Of a stretch of 64,000 nucleotides of DNA, positions 29,621 through 38,269 are shown one piece after another. The stretch lies in NCBI RefSeq assembly GCF_030067675.1, contig NZ_JASJEV010000008.1:87186-151185 (forward strand), read 5' to 3'. Origin of the DNA: Chelatococcus albus. Lineage in GTDB: Bacteria > Pseudomonadota > Alphaproteobacteria > Rhizobiales > Beijerinckiaceae. The notes beneath the pieces are model-generated. The model ran no database searches and had not been told where the DNA came from. It was given only the letters and a program-made list of their open reading frames with translations. Every line of letters begins with the position of its first letter. The first letter of the stretch is position 1. The position numbers were made by a program, and so were the translations under genes.

Positions 29621-30246
29621 TCGCTCACCTCGCTCGCGGGCGCCATGACGAAGAAGGCATCACCGCTCGCGACGCCGAACTGGTTCGCCCCTCCCATCAT
29701 CCGCTCCTCGCCGAGTGCCACGAGGTCGTGGGTGAGCGCCCGCGTGAGGCGGGCCCAGAGGCCGCCGCGCACGTGCACGTAGGGCATCAATCCCCCGTCC
29801 TCCGCCGTGGCAAAGCGCAGGGGATGATCGCTTCCGGCTGCGACCACGTCGTCGACGTTGGTGCGGAAATGCAGCGTGCGCGCACCGCCTGCCTCGGTCA
29901 CGGCCATCTCGACGGCGAGGAAGGGCACGTCCGCCACGTGAATGCCGACGCATTCCACCGGCGTTACCAGCACGTATCGCTCCGGGTCCTTGCGCAGGAT
30001 GGAGGCGAAGAGCTTGACGAGCGCCGGCCGGCGGATCGGCGTGCCGCTGTAGAACCAGGTACCGTCGGCGGCGACCCTCATGTCGATGTCGCCGCAATAG
30101 GGTGGATTCCAGCGCTCGACCGGCCGCGGCGTCGCCGGGCCGCCGGCGGTCCCGCCGAGCGAGGCGAAGAGCCGCTCGAGCCCGGGCGGGGAAGCGTCTG
30201 CCGTCGCGCGCCCCGCCGCCCTGCTTCCGTCCGCGCCGTGCTGCAT
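29617..30246 (-). CDS. DUF1285 family protein
   Basis: 209 residues from ATG 30246. The first 40 residues are variable; the DUF1285 domain follows with VERWNPPYCGDIDMRVAADGTWFYSGTPIRRPALVKLF and the later RTNVDDVVAAG and ALGEERMMGGANQFGVASG. No catalytic motif is known to me. First gene of the operon, head-to-head with moxR across 213 bp. Confidence 0.85.
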   Translation of the reverse strand: MQHGADGSRAAGRATADASPPGLERLFASLGGTAGGPATPRPVERWNPPYCGDIDMRVAADGTWFYSGTPIRRPALVKLFASILRKDPERYVLVTPVECVGIHVADVPFLAVEMAVTEAGGARTLHFRTNVDDVVAAGSDHPLRFATAEDGGLMPYVHVRGGLWARLTRALTHDLVALGEERMMGGANQFGVASGDAFFVMAPASEVSE

Positions 30247-30459
30247 CCTGCGCTCGCGCCCCACGCTCCTGCGGCGATCCGCCTCTGCCCAATGCCCGAT
30301 TCGGCACCGCCCGCCGTGATCTAGTTATGCCCCGGCGACATGGAAAGGCGAGCGGCCGCCCGCGGCCTTGCGGATTCTCGCGGCTTCTTGCAGCCGTTGG
30401 CCTTGATGAAGACATAGGACCATAGGCACACTGACGCAGGGGCGGAAGGAGAGTCGCGC

Positions 30460-31485
30460 ATGACCATGAGCACGGCCGGGTCTGCGGTGGCCAACACCCC
30501 GACGGCGCTCGACGACGCCGTCGTCAGCGCAGCCGAGGCGGCGCTGGAGAGCATCGCCAAGGCGCGCGAGGCGATCGGCACCGTCATCTTCGGGCAGGAG
30601 CGGGTGGTGGAGCTCGCGCTCGTCACCGTCCTTTCGGGCGGGCACGGCCTGCTCGTCAGTGTGCCCGGCCTCGCCAAGACGAAGCTCGTGGAGGCGATGG
30701 GCACGGTGCTCGGCCTCGACGCGCGGCGCGTGCAGTTCACGCCCGACCTCATGCCCTCCGACATCCTCGGCACCGAAATCCTGGACGAGACGGCAGACCG
30801 CCGCCGCAGCTTCCGCTTCGTGCGCGGGCCGATCTTCGCCCAGCTCCTGATGGCCGACGAGATCAACCGCGCGAGCCCGCGCACCCAATCGGCCCTGCTG
30901 CAGGCCATGCAGGAGCATCACGTCACGGTTGCCGGCGAGCGGCACGACCTGCCGCGCCCCTTCCATGTGCTTGCAACGCAGAACCCCATCGAGCAGGAAG
31001 GCACCTATCCCCTGCCCGAGGCCCAGCTCGACCGCTTCCTCCTCGAGATCGACATCGGCTATCCGGACCGTGCCGCCGAGCGGCGCATCCTCATCGAGAC
31101 GACGGGCGCGGAGGAGAGGAGGCCCGCCGCCGCCATGACGGCGGAGCAGCTCATGAACGCCCAGCGCCTCGTGCGCCGCCTGCCGGTGGGCGAGAGCGTG
31201 GTCGAGGCCATCCTCGACCTAGTGCGTTCCGGGCGGCATGGGGAAGGCCCGCGCGAGGTCACGGACAAGCTCGCCTGGGGTCCTGGCCCGCGCGCGAGCC
31301 AGGCGCTGATGCTCGCCGTGCGCGCCCGCGCCCTCATCGAAGGCCGCCTCGCCCCCTCGATTGACGACGTGGCGCGGCTCGCCGACCCCGTGCTCAAGCA
31401 CCGCATGGCGCTCACATTCGCCGCGCGGGCGGACGGCCACAGCATCTCCGGGGTGATCCAGCGCCTCGTCGAGAGGCTGGACTGA
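30460..31485 (+). CDS. MoxR-family AAA+ ATPase
   Basis: 341 residues. Walker A is GLAKTKL (about residue 68-74), Walker B/sensor region MADEINRASPRTQSALLQAMQEHHVTVAG, sensor 1 in LATQNPIEQEGTYPLPEAQLDRF, and arginine finger RFLLEIDIGYP. MoxR ATPases act with a VWA protein as chaperone or metal-inserting complexes. SD GGAAGGAGAG precedes ATG 30460. Head of a four-gene operon (12, 5 and 10 bp gaps). Confidence 0.95.
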   Translation: MTMSTAGSAVANTPTALDDAVVSAAEAALESIAKAREAIGTVIFGQERVVELALVTVLSGGHGLLVSVPGLAKTKLVEAMGTVLGLDARRVQFTPDLMPSDILGTEILDETADRRRSFRFVRGPIFAQLLMADEINRASPRTQSALLQAMQEHHVTVAGERHDLPRPFHVLATQNPIEQEGTYPLPEAQLDRFLLEIDIGYPDRAAERRILIETTGAEERRPAAAMTAEQLMNAQRLVRRLPVGESVVEAILDLVRSGRHGEGPREVTDKLAWGPGPRASQALMLAVRARALIEGRLAPSIDDVARLADPVLKHRMALTFAARADGHSISGVIQRLVERLD

Positions 31486-31496
31486 GGGTCGCCACC

Positions 31497-32438
31497 ATGG
31501 CCCGTGTCCGGGTACTACCCCCGACCGACCGGACCCCGGGCCGGCGCGAGACGGACGGCGCGCTGCGGCTCGCGGCGCGCCTGCCGCGTATCGTGCTCGA
31601 GGCGAGGCGGGTGGCGGGAGCGGTGGCGCACGGCATCCACGGGCGCCGCCGGGCCGGCCCCGGCGAGAGCTTCTGGCAGTTCCGCCCCTATACGCCGGGC
31701 GAGGCGGCCGCGCGCATCGACTGGCGCCGCTCGGCCCACGACGACCGGCTCTACGTGCGCCAGCGCGAGTGGGAGGCGGCGCAGACCGTGTGGCTGTGGA
31801 TCGACCGCTCGGCCTCCATGGGCTACGTCTCTTCGCTTGCCGAGGTGCCCAAGGTGGAACGTGCACTCGTCGTCGGCTTCGCCCTGGCGGAGATGCTCGT
31901 CGAGGGTGGCGAGCGCGTCGGCCATCTCGGCGCCATGCCGCCGCGCGCCTCGCACAGCATCGTCGAACGCCTCGCCGAGGCGCTCGCCGGCCACGAGGCA
32001 GGCCTTGCCGCCGACCTGCCGCCGCGCGAGCCGCTGCCGCCGACGAACGAGGCGATCCTCGTCAGCGACTTCCTCATGCCGATCGGCGAACTCACGGCCA
32101 CGGTGGAGGCCCTGTCGGCGCGTGGCGCGCGCGGCCATTGCATCATGGTCGTCGATCCGGTGGAGGAGACCTTTCCCTTCACGGGCCAGGCCGAGCTCGA
32201 GGACGTCGAGACCGGAACGCGCCTGCGCGTCGGCGACGCCGGCGCCTGGGGTGCGGACTACCGCCTGCGCATCGCCGCCCATCGCGAGGCCTTCGCCGCC
32301 GTGCTCACCCGGCGGGGCTGGACGCTGACGGTACACCACACCGATCGCCCGGCGAGCGAGGCGGTGCTGCGCGTCATGACGCTGATCTCGGCCGCCCGCG
32401 GCGGCCGCGGTCCCGTCGCCATGGCTGCGGGAGGATGA
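31497..32438 (+). CDS. DUF58 domain protein (VWA-type)
   Basis: 313 residues. DUF58 core: PGESFWQFRPYTPGEAAARIDWRRSAHDDRLYVRQREWE, then the VWA-like metal site WLWIDRSASMGY (D-x-S-x-S) and ILVSDFLMP. DUF58 proteins are the usual partner of MoxR ATPases. No membrane segment is obvious. ATG 31497 sits 12 bp after moxR. Confidence 0.9.
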   Translation: MARVRVLPPTDRTPGRRETDGALRLAARLPRIVLEARRVAGAVAHGIHGRRRAGPGESFWQFRPYTPGEAAARIDWRRSAHDDRLYVRQREWEAAQTVWLWIDRSASMGYVSSLAEVPKVERALVVGFALAEMLVEGGERVGHLGAMPPRASHSIVERLAEALAGHEAGLAADLPPREPLPPTNEAILVSDFLMPIGELTATVEALSARGARGHCIMVVDPVEETFPFTGQAELEDVETGTRLRVGDAGAWGADYRLRIAAHREAFAAVLTRRGWTLTVHHTDRPASEAVLRVMTLISAARGGRGPVAMAAGG

Positions 32439-32442
32439 CGCC

Positions 32443-35247
32443 ATGCTGGCTGGCCTCCCCCTCGGTTTCGCCGCTCCCCTCGTGCTCCTGGCGCTTGCGG
32501 CGCTGCCCGCGATCTGGCTCCTCCTGCGCGTGACGCCGCCGCAGCCTCGGCGCATCGCCTTCCCACCGCTGCGCATCCTCGCCGACATCCTGCCAAGGCG
32601 GCAGACACCGGCGCGCACGCCTTGGTGGCTGGTGCTGCTGCGCCTCCTCGTCGCTTCCCTGCTCATTCTCGCCGCCGCGGGGCCGGTCTGGAACCCGCGC
32701 GTCGCCGATGCGCGCCGGGACGGCCCGCTGCTCCTCGTCCTCGATTCCGGCTTCGCCTCCGCCCGCGACTGGCGCGAGCGAGTGGCCCTCGTCGCCGACC
32801 ATATCGGGTCCGCCCAGCGCGACGGACGCGCCGTCGCGCTCGTCGCCACGGGCGAGCGGGCCGGCGATATCGCCCTCCTCGATCCGGGGACGGCGCTCGA
32901 GCGGCTGCGCGCCGTCGCGCCATCGCCCCACGCGCCCGACCGGCGCGCCCACCTCCCCGCCATTGGCCGCTTCCTCGCCGCGCAGCCAGACGCCGAGATC
33001 GTCTGGGTGAGCGATGGCGTGAGCTTCGGTGATGGCGCCGGCTTCGTCACCGAGCTCGCCGCCCTCAAGGGTGAACACCCGGTCACCGTGCACAAGCGGC
33101 CGCGGGCGGAGCCGCTTACCCTTGCCGGCGCGGAGAACACAGCCGGCGGCCTCGACGTGCGCGTCCTGCGCCCGGAGGCGAACGGCCGCGATGTCGGCAC
33201 CCTGCGTGCGGTCGACCTCAAGGGGCTGCCGCTCGCGGAGACGCGCTTTTCCTTTGCCGGCAGTGCGACCGAGGCGTCCGCACGCTTCGTGCTGCCGGTC
33301 GAAATGCGCAATGCGGCAGCACGCATCGAGGTCGCCGATGAGAATTCGGCCGGCGCCGTCTGGCTGCTCGACGACAAGGGCAAGCGTCGGCGCGTCGGCC
33401 TCGTCTCCGGCGCAACGGCGGATACCGCTCAGCCGCTGCTCTCGCCGACCTACTACGTGGCGCGCGCCCTTTTGCCCTTTGCCGACCTGCGCGAGCCGCG
33501 CGGCGGCGTGGCGGAAGCCGTGGAGACGCTGCTCGACGAGACGACCTCCGTGCTCGTGCTCGCCGACGTCGGCGCTCTCGATCGCGAGACGCTGCAGCGC
33601 GTCACGCGCTTCGTCGAGGAGGGGGGCGTGCTCATCCGCTTCGCGGGCACACGACTCGCCGCCGCCAATGATGCGCTGGTGCCGGTGCGCCTGCGGCGCG
33701 GCGGGCGCAGCCTCGGCGGCACGCTCTCCTGGGAGACGCCGAAGACGCTCGCCCCCTTCCCGGCCGAGAGCCCCTTCGCCGGACTTGCCACGCCGGGCGA
33801 GATCAGCGTGCGCCGGCAGATCCTCGCCGAGCCCGACGGCACGCTCGCCGACAAGACCTGGGCGGCGCTCGCCGACGGCACGCCCGTGGTGACGGCGGAG
33901 CGACGCGGCAGCGGCCTTGTCGTGCTCTTCCACGTCACCGCCGATCCCACCTGGTCGAGCCTGCCCCTTTCGGGCGTCTTCGTCGACATGCTGCGCCGCG
34001 TCGTCGCCCTCGCCGGCAAGCCGGCGGAGGTGGCGGACGGCAACGGCAGCGCGCGCACCGAGACGGTGGCGCCGCAGCGCACGCTCGACGGCTTCGGCGC
34101 CTTCCGCACGCCGCCGGCCACCGCCAAGCCCGTCGCCCGCAGCTTCTCCGGTCGCGCCAGCGAGGAGCACCCGCCCGGCTTCTACGGGCCGAACGAATCC
34201 CTCGTCGCGGTAAACGCGCTTGCCGCTGAGGATCGTCCGAGTGCGATCGACTTCGCTCCCCTGGGTGCTGCGCTGGCGCCGATCGCGGCGGCGCAGAGCA
34301 TCGACCTGCGCGCCCCGCTGCTCGTCGCAGCGCTCGTCCTCCTCGCGCTCGACACCCTGCTCGCGCTTGCCCTCGGCGGCCATCTCGCCGCCCTGACGCG
34401 CAAGGTGACGCGCGGCGGCATCGCCGGTCTCGCCCTCCTCGCCGTGGCGCTCGCCGGCCCGCCGGAGGCGGCGCGCGCGGCGGACGATCTGCCGCCTCTC
34501 CGCCGCGAGGACATCGATTCCGCCCTGGTGACGCGCCTCGCCTATGTGGTGACCGGCGACGCGCAGGTGGATGCCATCAGCCGCGCGGGGCTCGCCGGCC
34601 TGAGCCAGGCGCTCAGCGCCCGCACGGCCCTCGAACCCGGCGAACCGATCGGCGTCGACCCGGCGCGGGACGAACTCGCCTTCTATCCGTTGCTCTACTG
34701 GCCGGTGGTGGCCGGGCGCCCCCTGCCCTCGGACGCGGCGCTGCGCCGCCTCGATGCCTACATGAAGAACGGCGGCACGGTGATCTTCGACACGCGTGAC
34801 GCCATCTCCCTCAGGCCCGGCGGCGCCCAGACGCCGGAGGGTCAGCAGTTGCGGCGCATGCTCGCCACGCTCGACATCCCCGAGCTGGAGCCCGTGCCGC
34901 ATGACCACGTGCTGACCAAGGCCTTCTATCTCATCGACAATCTCGTCGGACGCTATGCCACGGGCCAGACCTGGGTGGAGGCGCTGCCGCCCGTGCCGGA
35001 GGGCGAGCGCCGACCGGCACGCGCCGGCGACGGCGTGACGCCTGTCATCATCACGTCGAACGACCTCGCCGCCGCCTGGGCCGTGGGTCCGCGCGGCGAG
35101 CCGCTCTATCCGACGCTCGGCGGCGACCCGCGCCAGCGCGAGTTCGCCTTCCGCGGCGGCATCAACACCGTCATGTACGCGCTGACCGGCAACTACAAGG
35201 CCGACCAGGTGCACGTGCCGGCGCTGCTCGAGCGGCTCGGACAATAG
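32443..35247 (+). CDS. BatA-like/DUF4159 membrane protein of the MoxR operon
   Basis: 934 residues. An N-terminal Aerotolerance (BatA) module has two membrane helices (about 8-28 and 62-80) flanking PPLRILADILPRR. A long extracytoplasmic region follows, with a VWA-like part (VLDSGFASARDWRERVALVAD) and a second VWA/GATase-like part (about 330-540). Two helices near 620-670 precede a C-terminal DUF4159 domain (about 685-930; VDPARDELAFYPLLYWPV, ALRRLDAYMKNGGTVIFDTRD). These proteins are found with MoxR/DUF58 across Alphaproteobacteria and have no assigned activity. Confidence 0.88.
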   Translation: MLAGLPLGFAAPLVLLALAALPAIWLLLRVTPPQPRRIAFPPLRILADILPRRQTPARTPWWLVLLRLLVASLLILAAAGPVWNPRVADARRDGPLLLVLDSGFASARDWRERVALVADHIGSAQRDGRAVALVATGERAGDIALLDPGTALERLRAVAPSPHAPDRRAHLPAIGRFLAAQPDAEIVWVSDGVSFGDGAGFVTELAALKGEHPVTVHKRPRAEPLTLAGAENTAGGLDVRVLRPEANGRDVGTLRAVDLKGLPLAETRFSFAGSATEASARFVLPVEMRNAAARIEVADENSAGAVWLLDDKGKRRRVGLVSGATADTAQPLLSPTYYVARALLPFADLREPRGGVAEAVETLLDETTSVLVLADVGALDRETLQRVTRFVEEGGVLIRFAGTRLAAANDALVPVRLRRGGRSLGGTLSWETPKTLAPFPAESPFAGLATPGEISVRRQILAEPDGTLADKTWAALADGTPVVTAERRGSGLVVLFHVTADPTWSSLPLSGVFVDMLRRVVALAGKPAEVADGNGSARTETVAPQRTLDGFGAFRTPPATAKPVARSFSGRASEEHPPGFYGPNESLVAVNALAAEDRPSAIDFAPLGAALAPIAAAQSIDLRAPLLVAALVLLALDTLLALALGGHLAALTRKVTRGGIAGLALLAVALAGPPEAARAADDLPPLRREDIDSALVTRLAYVVTGDAQVDAISRAGLAGLSQALSARTALEPGEPIGVDPARDELAFYPLLYWPVVAGRPLPSDAALRRLDAYMKNGGTVIFDTRDAISLRPGGAQTPEGQQLRRMLATLDIPELEPVPHDHVLTKAFYLIDNLVGRYATGQTWVEALPPVPEGERRPARAGDGVTPVIITSNDLAAAWAVGPRGEPLYPTLGGDPRQREFAFRGGINTVMYALTGNYKADQVHVPALLERLGQ

Positions 35248-35256
35248 GAGGGGGCG

Positions 35257-37335
35257 ATGCTGTCGATCGGCTTCTCTCCCCTCGTGGCGACCGAGATCCT
35301 CTGGGGCCTTGCCGCTCTCGCCGGGCTTGCGGCCGTCGTCGCCTTCCTCGCTCGCGGCGCGCCGGCGTTCTTGCGCGCGCTCGCGCTCGCCTGCCTCGTC
35401 GCCGCCCTCGCCAACCCCTCGCTGCTGCGCGAGGATCGGGAGAGAGTGAAGGACATCGTGGCGGTCGTCGTCGACCGATCGACCTCGCAGACGCTTGGGC
35501 CGCGCCGTGCCCAGACCGACGCCGTGCGCGCCGAACTCGAACGCCGCCTCGCGACGTTCGGCAACGTTGAGCCCCGCTTCGTGGACGTGACCGACAGCGA
35601 AGGCGGAGGGGACGGAACGAGGGCCTTCGCGGCGCTTGCCGAGGCCCTGGCGGACGTGCCGGCGGAGCGCATCGCCGGTGTGATCATGCTCACCGACGGC
35701 GTCGTGCATGACATCCCGAAGGACGTGGCCGCGCTCGGCTTCAAGGCGCCGCTGCATGCCCTGGTCACCGGCAGCCGCGACGAGCGCGACCGGCGCATCG
35801 CCCTTGTCGAGGCGCCGCGCTTCGGCCTCGTGGGCAAGGACCAGACCATCAGGGTCGAGGTCGCCGAGCGGGGCGGCGACGGCCGTGCCCGGCTCGTCCT
35901 GCGCCGCGACGGCCAGATGCTGCGCACGCTCGACGTCGCGACGGGACGGCCGATCTCACTGCCGGTGCACATCGAGCACGGCGGCCCGACCGTCGTCGAG
36001 ATCGAGGTCGATCCCCTCCCCGGCGAGCTCACCACGGCCAACAACCGGGCGGTCGTGACCATCGAGGGCATCCGCGAGAAGCTGCGCGTGCTGCTCGTCT
36101 CGGGAGAGCCGCACGCCGGCGAGCGGACCTGGCGCAACCTCCTCAAATCGGACGCCAACGTCGACCTCGTGCATTTCACCATCCTGCGCCCGCCGGAGAA
36201 GCAGGACGGCACGCCGATCAACGAGCTGTCGCTCATCGCCTTCCCGACGCGCGAGCTCTTCCAGCAGAAGATCAAGGAGTTCGACCTCATCATCTTCGAC
36301 CGCTACGCCAACCAGAGCGTGCTGCCCTCGGTCTACTACGACAACATCGTGCGTTACGTGCGCGAGGGCGGCGCCCTCATGGTGGCGGCGGGGCCCGAGT
36401 TCGCCGGCTCGCTGAGCCTGGCGCGCACCTCCCTCGGCGCGATCCTGCCGGCGGCCCCCGACGGCCGCATCCTGGAGGAGCCCTATCAGGCGCGCATCAC
36501 TGCCCCCGGGGAGCGCCACCCGGTGACGCGGGAATTGCCCGGCAGCGAGCAGAACCCGCCGGCGTGGGGCGAGTGGCTGCGCCTTCTCGGCGCGCGCGTG
36601 CAGACCGGCACCGCGGTGATGAGCGGCGTGCAGGACCGGCCGCTGCTCGTGCTCGTGCGCGAGGAGAAGGGGCGCATCGCCATGCTCCTGTCGGACCACG
36701 CCTGGCTGTGGGCACGCGGTTTCCGCAATGGCGGCCCGCATCTCGACCTGCTGCGCCGGCTCGCCCACTGGCTCATGAAGGAGCCCGAGCTCGAGGAGGA
36801 GGCGCTGCGCGCCAGCGCCCGCGGCCGCGACATCGTCGTCGAGCGGCAGACGATGGGCGACAATCCCGCCCCCGTCACGCTCGTCGCGCCGAGCGGGACG
36901 CAGTCCTCGCTCGCGCTCGAGGCGACGCGGCCGGGCCTCTTCAGCGCCGTGACGCCGGCGCGCGAGCTGGGCCTCTACCGCCTGCAGAGCGGCAGCCTCA
37001 CGGCCTTCGTCAACATCGGCCCGGAGAACCCGCGCGAGCTCGCGGACGTGTTCAGCGACACCGAGCGCCTGGCGCCCCTGGCCGGGGCGACCGGCGGCTC
37101 GGTACGCCGCGTCGAGGCCGGAACCAGCGTGACCGTGCCGCGCCTGCTGGCCATGCGCTCCGGCTCGCGCTTCGCCGGCGCGGACTGGATCGGCATCCGC
37201 CCGTCGGACAGCGCCGTGGTGCGCGGCGTCGCCATCTTCCCGCTCGGCCTCGGCTTCGCCGGCCTCGCGGTTCTCGCGGGCAGCGTGCTCCTGGCCTGGA
37301 GCGTGGAAGGCGGCCGGAGGTCGCAACGCAACTAG
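35257..37335 (+). CDS. VWA/glutamine-amidotransferase-like membrane protein, last gene of the MoxR operon
   Basis: 692 residues. Two N-terminal helices (about 8-30 and 35-52), then a domain with VVVDRSTSQTLGPRRAQTD resembling a VWA metal site (D-x-S-x-S), an Ig-like part around residues 180-270, a class I GATase-like fold (about 280-520; FDLIIFDRYANQSVLPSVYYDNI), and a C-terminal helix at about 655-680. SD GGAGGGGGC precedes ATG. The cysteine of true glutamine amidotransferases is absent, so it is not an amidotransferase. Confidence 0.85.
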   Translation: MLSIGFSPLVATEILWGLAALAGLAAVVAFLARGAPAFLRALALACLVAALANPSLLREDRERVKDIVAVVVDRSTSQTLGPRRAQTDAVRAELERRLATFGNVEPRFVDVTDSEGGGDGTRAFAALAEALADVPAERIAGVIMLTDGVVHDIPKDVAALGFKAPLHALVTGSRDERDRRIALVEAPRFGLVGKDQTIRVEVAERGGDGRARLVLRRDGQMLRTLDVATGRPISLPVHIEHGGPTVVEIEVDPLPGELTTANNRAVVTIEGIREKLRVLLVSGEPHAGERTWRNLLKSDANVDLVHFTILRPPEKQDGTPINELSLIAFPTRELFQQKIKEFDLIIFDRYANQSVLPSVYYDNIVRYVREGGALMVAAGPEFAGSLSLARTSLGAILPAAPDGRILEEPYQARITAPGERHPVTRELPGSEQNPPAWGEWLRLLGARVQTGTAVMSGVQDRPLLVLVREEKGRIAMLLSDHAWLWARGFRNGGPHLDLLRRLAHWLMKEPELEEEALRASARGRDIVVERQTMGDNPAPVTLVAPSGTQSSLALEATRPGLFSAVTPARELGLYRLQSGSLTAFVNIGPENPRELADVFSDTERLAPLAGATGGSVRRVEAGTSVTVPRLLAMRSGSRFAGADWIGIRPSDSAVVRGVAIFPLGLGFAGLAVLAGSVLLAWSVEGGRRSQRN

Positions 37336-37362
37336 GAACCCTCCCCGTCGGCGCCTGCCGCC

Positions 37363-37875
37363 TCAGCGACCGGCACCCGCGTCGGCGAGCACCGGCCCCT
37401 TCGCGCCGTCGAGGGCGCCCGCTTCGAGTTCAAGGTAGAGGAAGCGGCGCGGGTCCACCGGCCCCGGCAGCTCCAGCCGACCCTGCGGCACGGGGCGGAA
37501 GCCGAAGCGCGCATAGTAGGGCTCGTCGCCGACGAGGAGGATGAGCTTGTGCCCCGCGGCGCGCGCCGCCTCAATGGAGGCGCGCATGAGGGCCGCGCCG
37601 ATGCCGCGGTCCATGAAGGCGGGCTCCACCGTGAGCGGCCCAAGGACCAGCGCCGGCAGGCTCCCCGCCCGGATCGGCGCGACGCGCACCGAGCCGACGA
37701 TGAGCGTGCCGACGAGCGCAGTGAAGGACAGGTCCGCCACATGGTCGACGCCCTCGCGCAGGCGAAAGGCCGTGCGCGCGAAGCGGCCGGGGCCGAAGGC
37801 GCGTTCGTGCAGGCGTTCGATGGCGGCCGAGTCGGCAGGGAGCTCGCGGCGAATGGTGAGCTTGAGGTCGGTCAT
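37363..37875 (-). CDS. GNAT-family N-acetyltransferase
   Basis: 170 residues. The acetyl-CoA-binding motif A is LTVEPAFMDRGIGAALMRASIE (R-G-I-G), followed by GHKLILLVGDEPYYARFGFRPV, typical of YhbS-like members. The N-terminus (IRRELPADSAAIERLHERAFG) matches the family. Acceptor unknown. Confidence 0.9.
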   Translation of the reverse strand: MTDLKLTIRRELPADSAAIERLHERAFGPGRFARTAFRLREGVDHVADLSFTALVGTLIVGSVRVAPIRAGSLPALVLGPLTVEPAFMDRGIGAALMRASIEAARAAGHKLILLVGDEPYYARFGFRPVPQGRLELPGPVDPRRFLYLELEAGALDGAKGPVLADAGAGR

Positions 37876-38200
37876 GGCGACGACGGGGACTTTCGCATGG
37901 GGGCTGGCGGCTGTCGGGCGGTCACGCGCGGCCCGACCGCTGCCTGCGGCCCGCCCCTAGTCTCAGGCGCGAGCGCGGCCACGCGCAATCGGGGCGCGGC
38001 TCATTCGTCGTCGTTCCGTGTGCCTGACCAGCAAGGATGTTCCCGCCCGCTGCGCGTCGTGAAGCGGCCTCGCCTCTAGCACGCTCCCCGCGCTGCGTCC
38101 ACGGCATGGCGGGGATGCTTCGAGGAGGGCTGCGCGACACCGCCGATCGCGTAAAAGTAGAAAAATCCGTTGCCATACGAATCGGTTACCGGACGGTCGC
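37876..38200. other. Non-coding leader before the MFS gene
   Basis: This stretch, upstream of the terminator-like hairpin at 38201, shows no supportable gene. An open frame from 38037 crosses the MFS start and is most likely a shadow. The sequence around 38150-38190 is AT-richer than its surroundings and could hold the promoter. Confidence 0.5.
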
Positions 38201-38230
38201 GCCCGCCTCGTCGGCGGGCATTTTGCATTT
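38201..38230 (+). terminator. Intrinsic terminator or attenuator in the leader of the MFS gene
   Basis: GCCCGCC-TCGTC-GGCGGGC (38201-38219) is followed by an interrupted T-tract, ATTTTGCATTTT. It points in the direction of the MFS gene and ends about 40 bases before its ATG. No plus-strand gene precedes it (GNAT is on the minus strand), so it looks like premature termination in a leader. Confidence 0.65.
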
Positions 38231-38269
38231 TCCGCCGTGCGGCCGAACGTCAGTGAAAGTTGGACGGTT

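Noticed and set aside
32374..35757. 1127-residue minus-strand frame opposite the DUF4159 gene
   Set aside because: Longest frame in the window but an antisense shadow: Arg/Gly/Ala/His-rich, and the plus strand has conserved domains and RBS.
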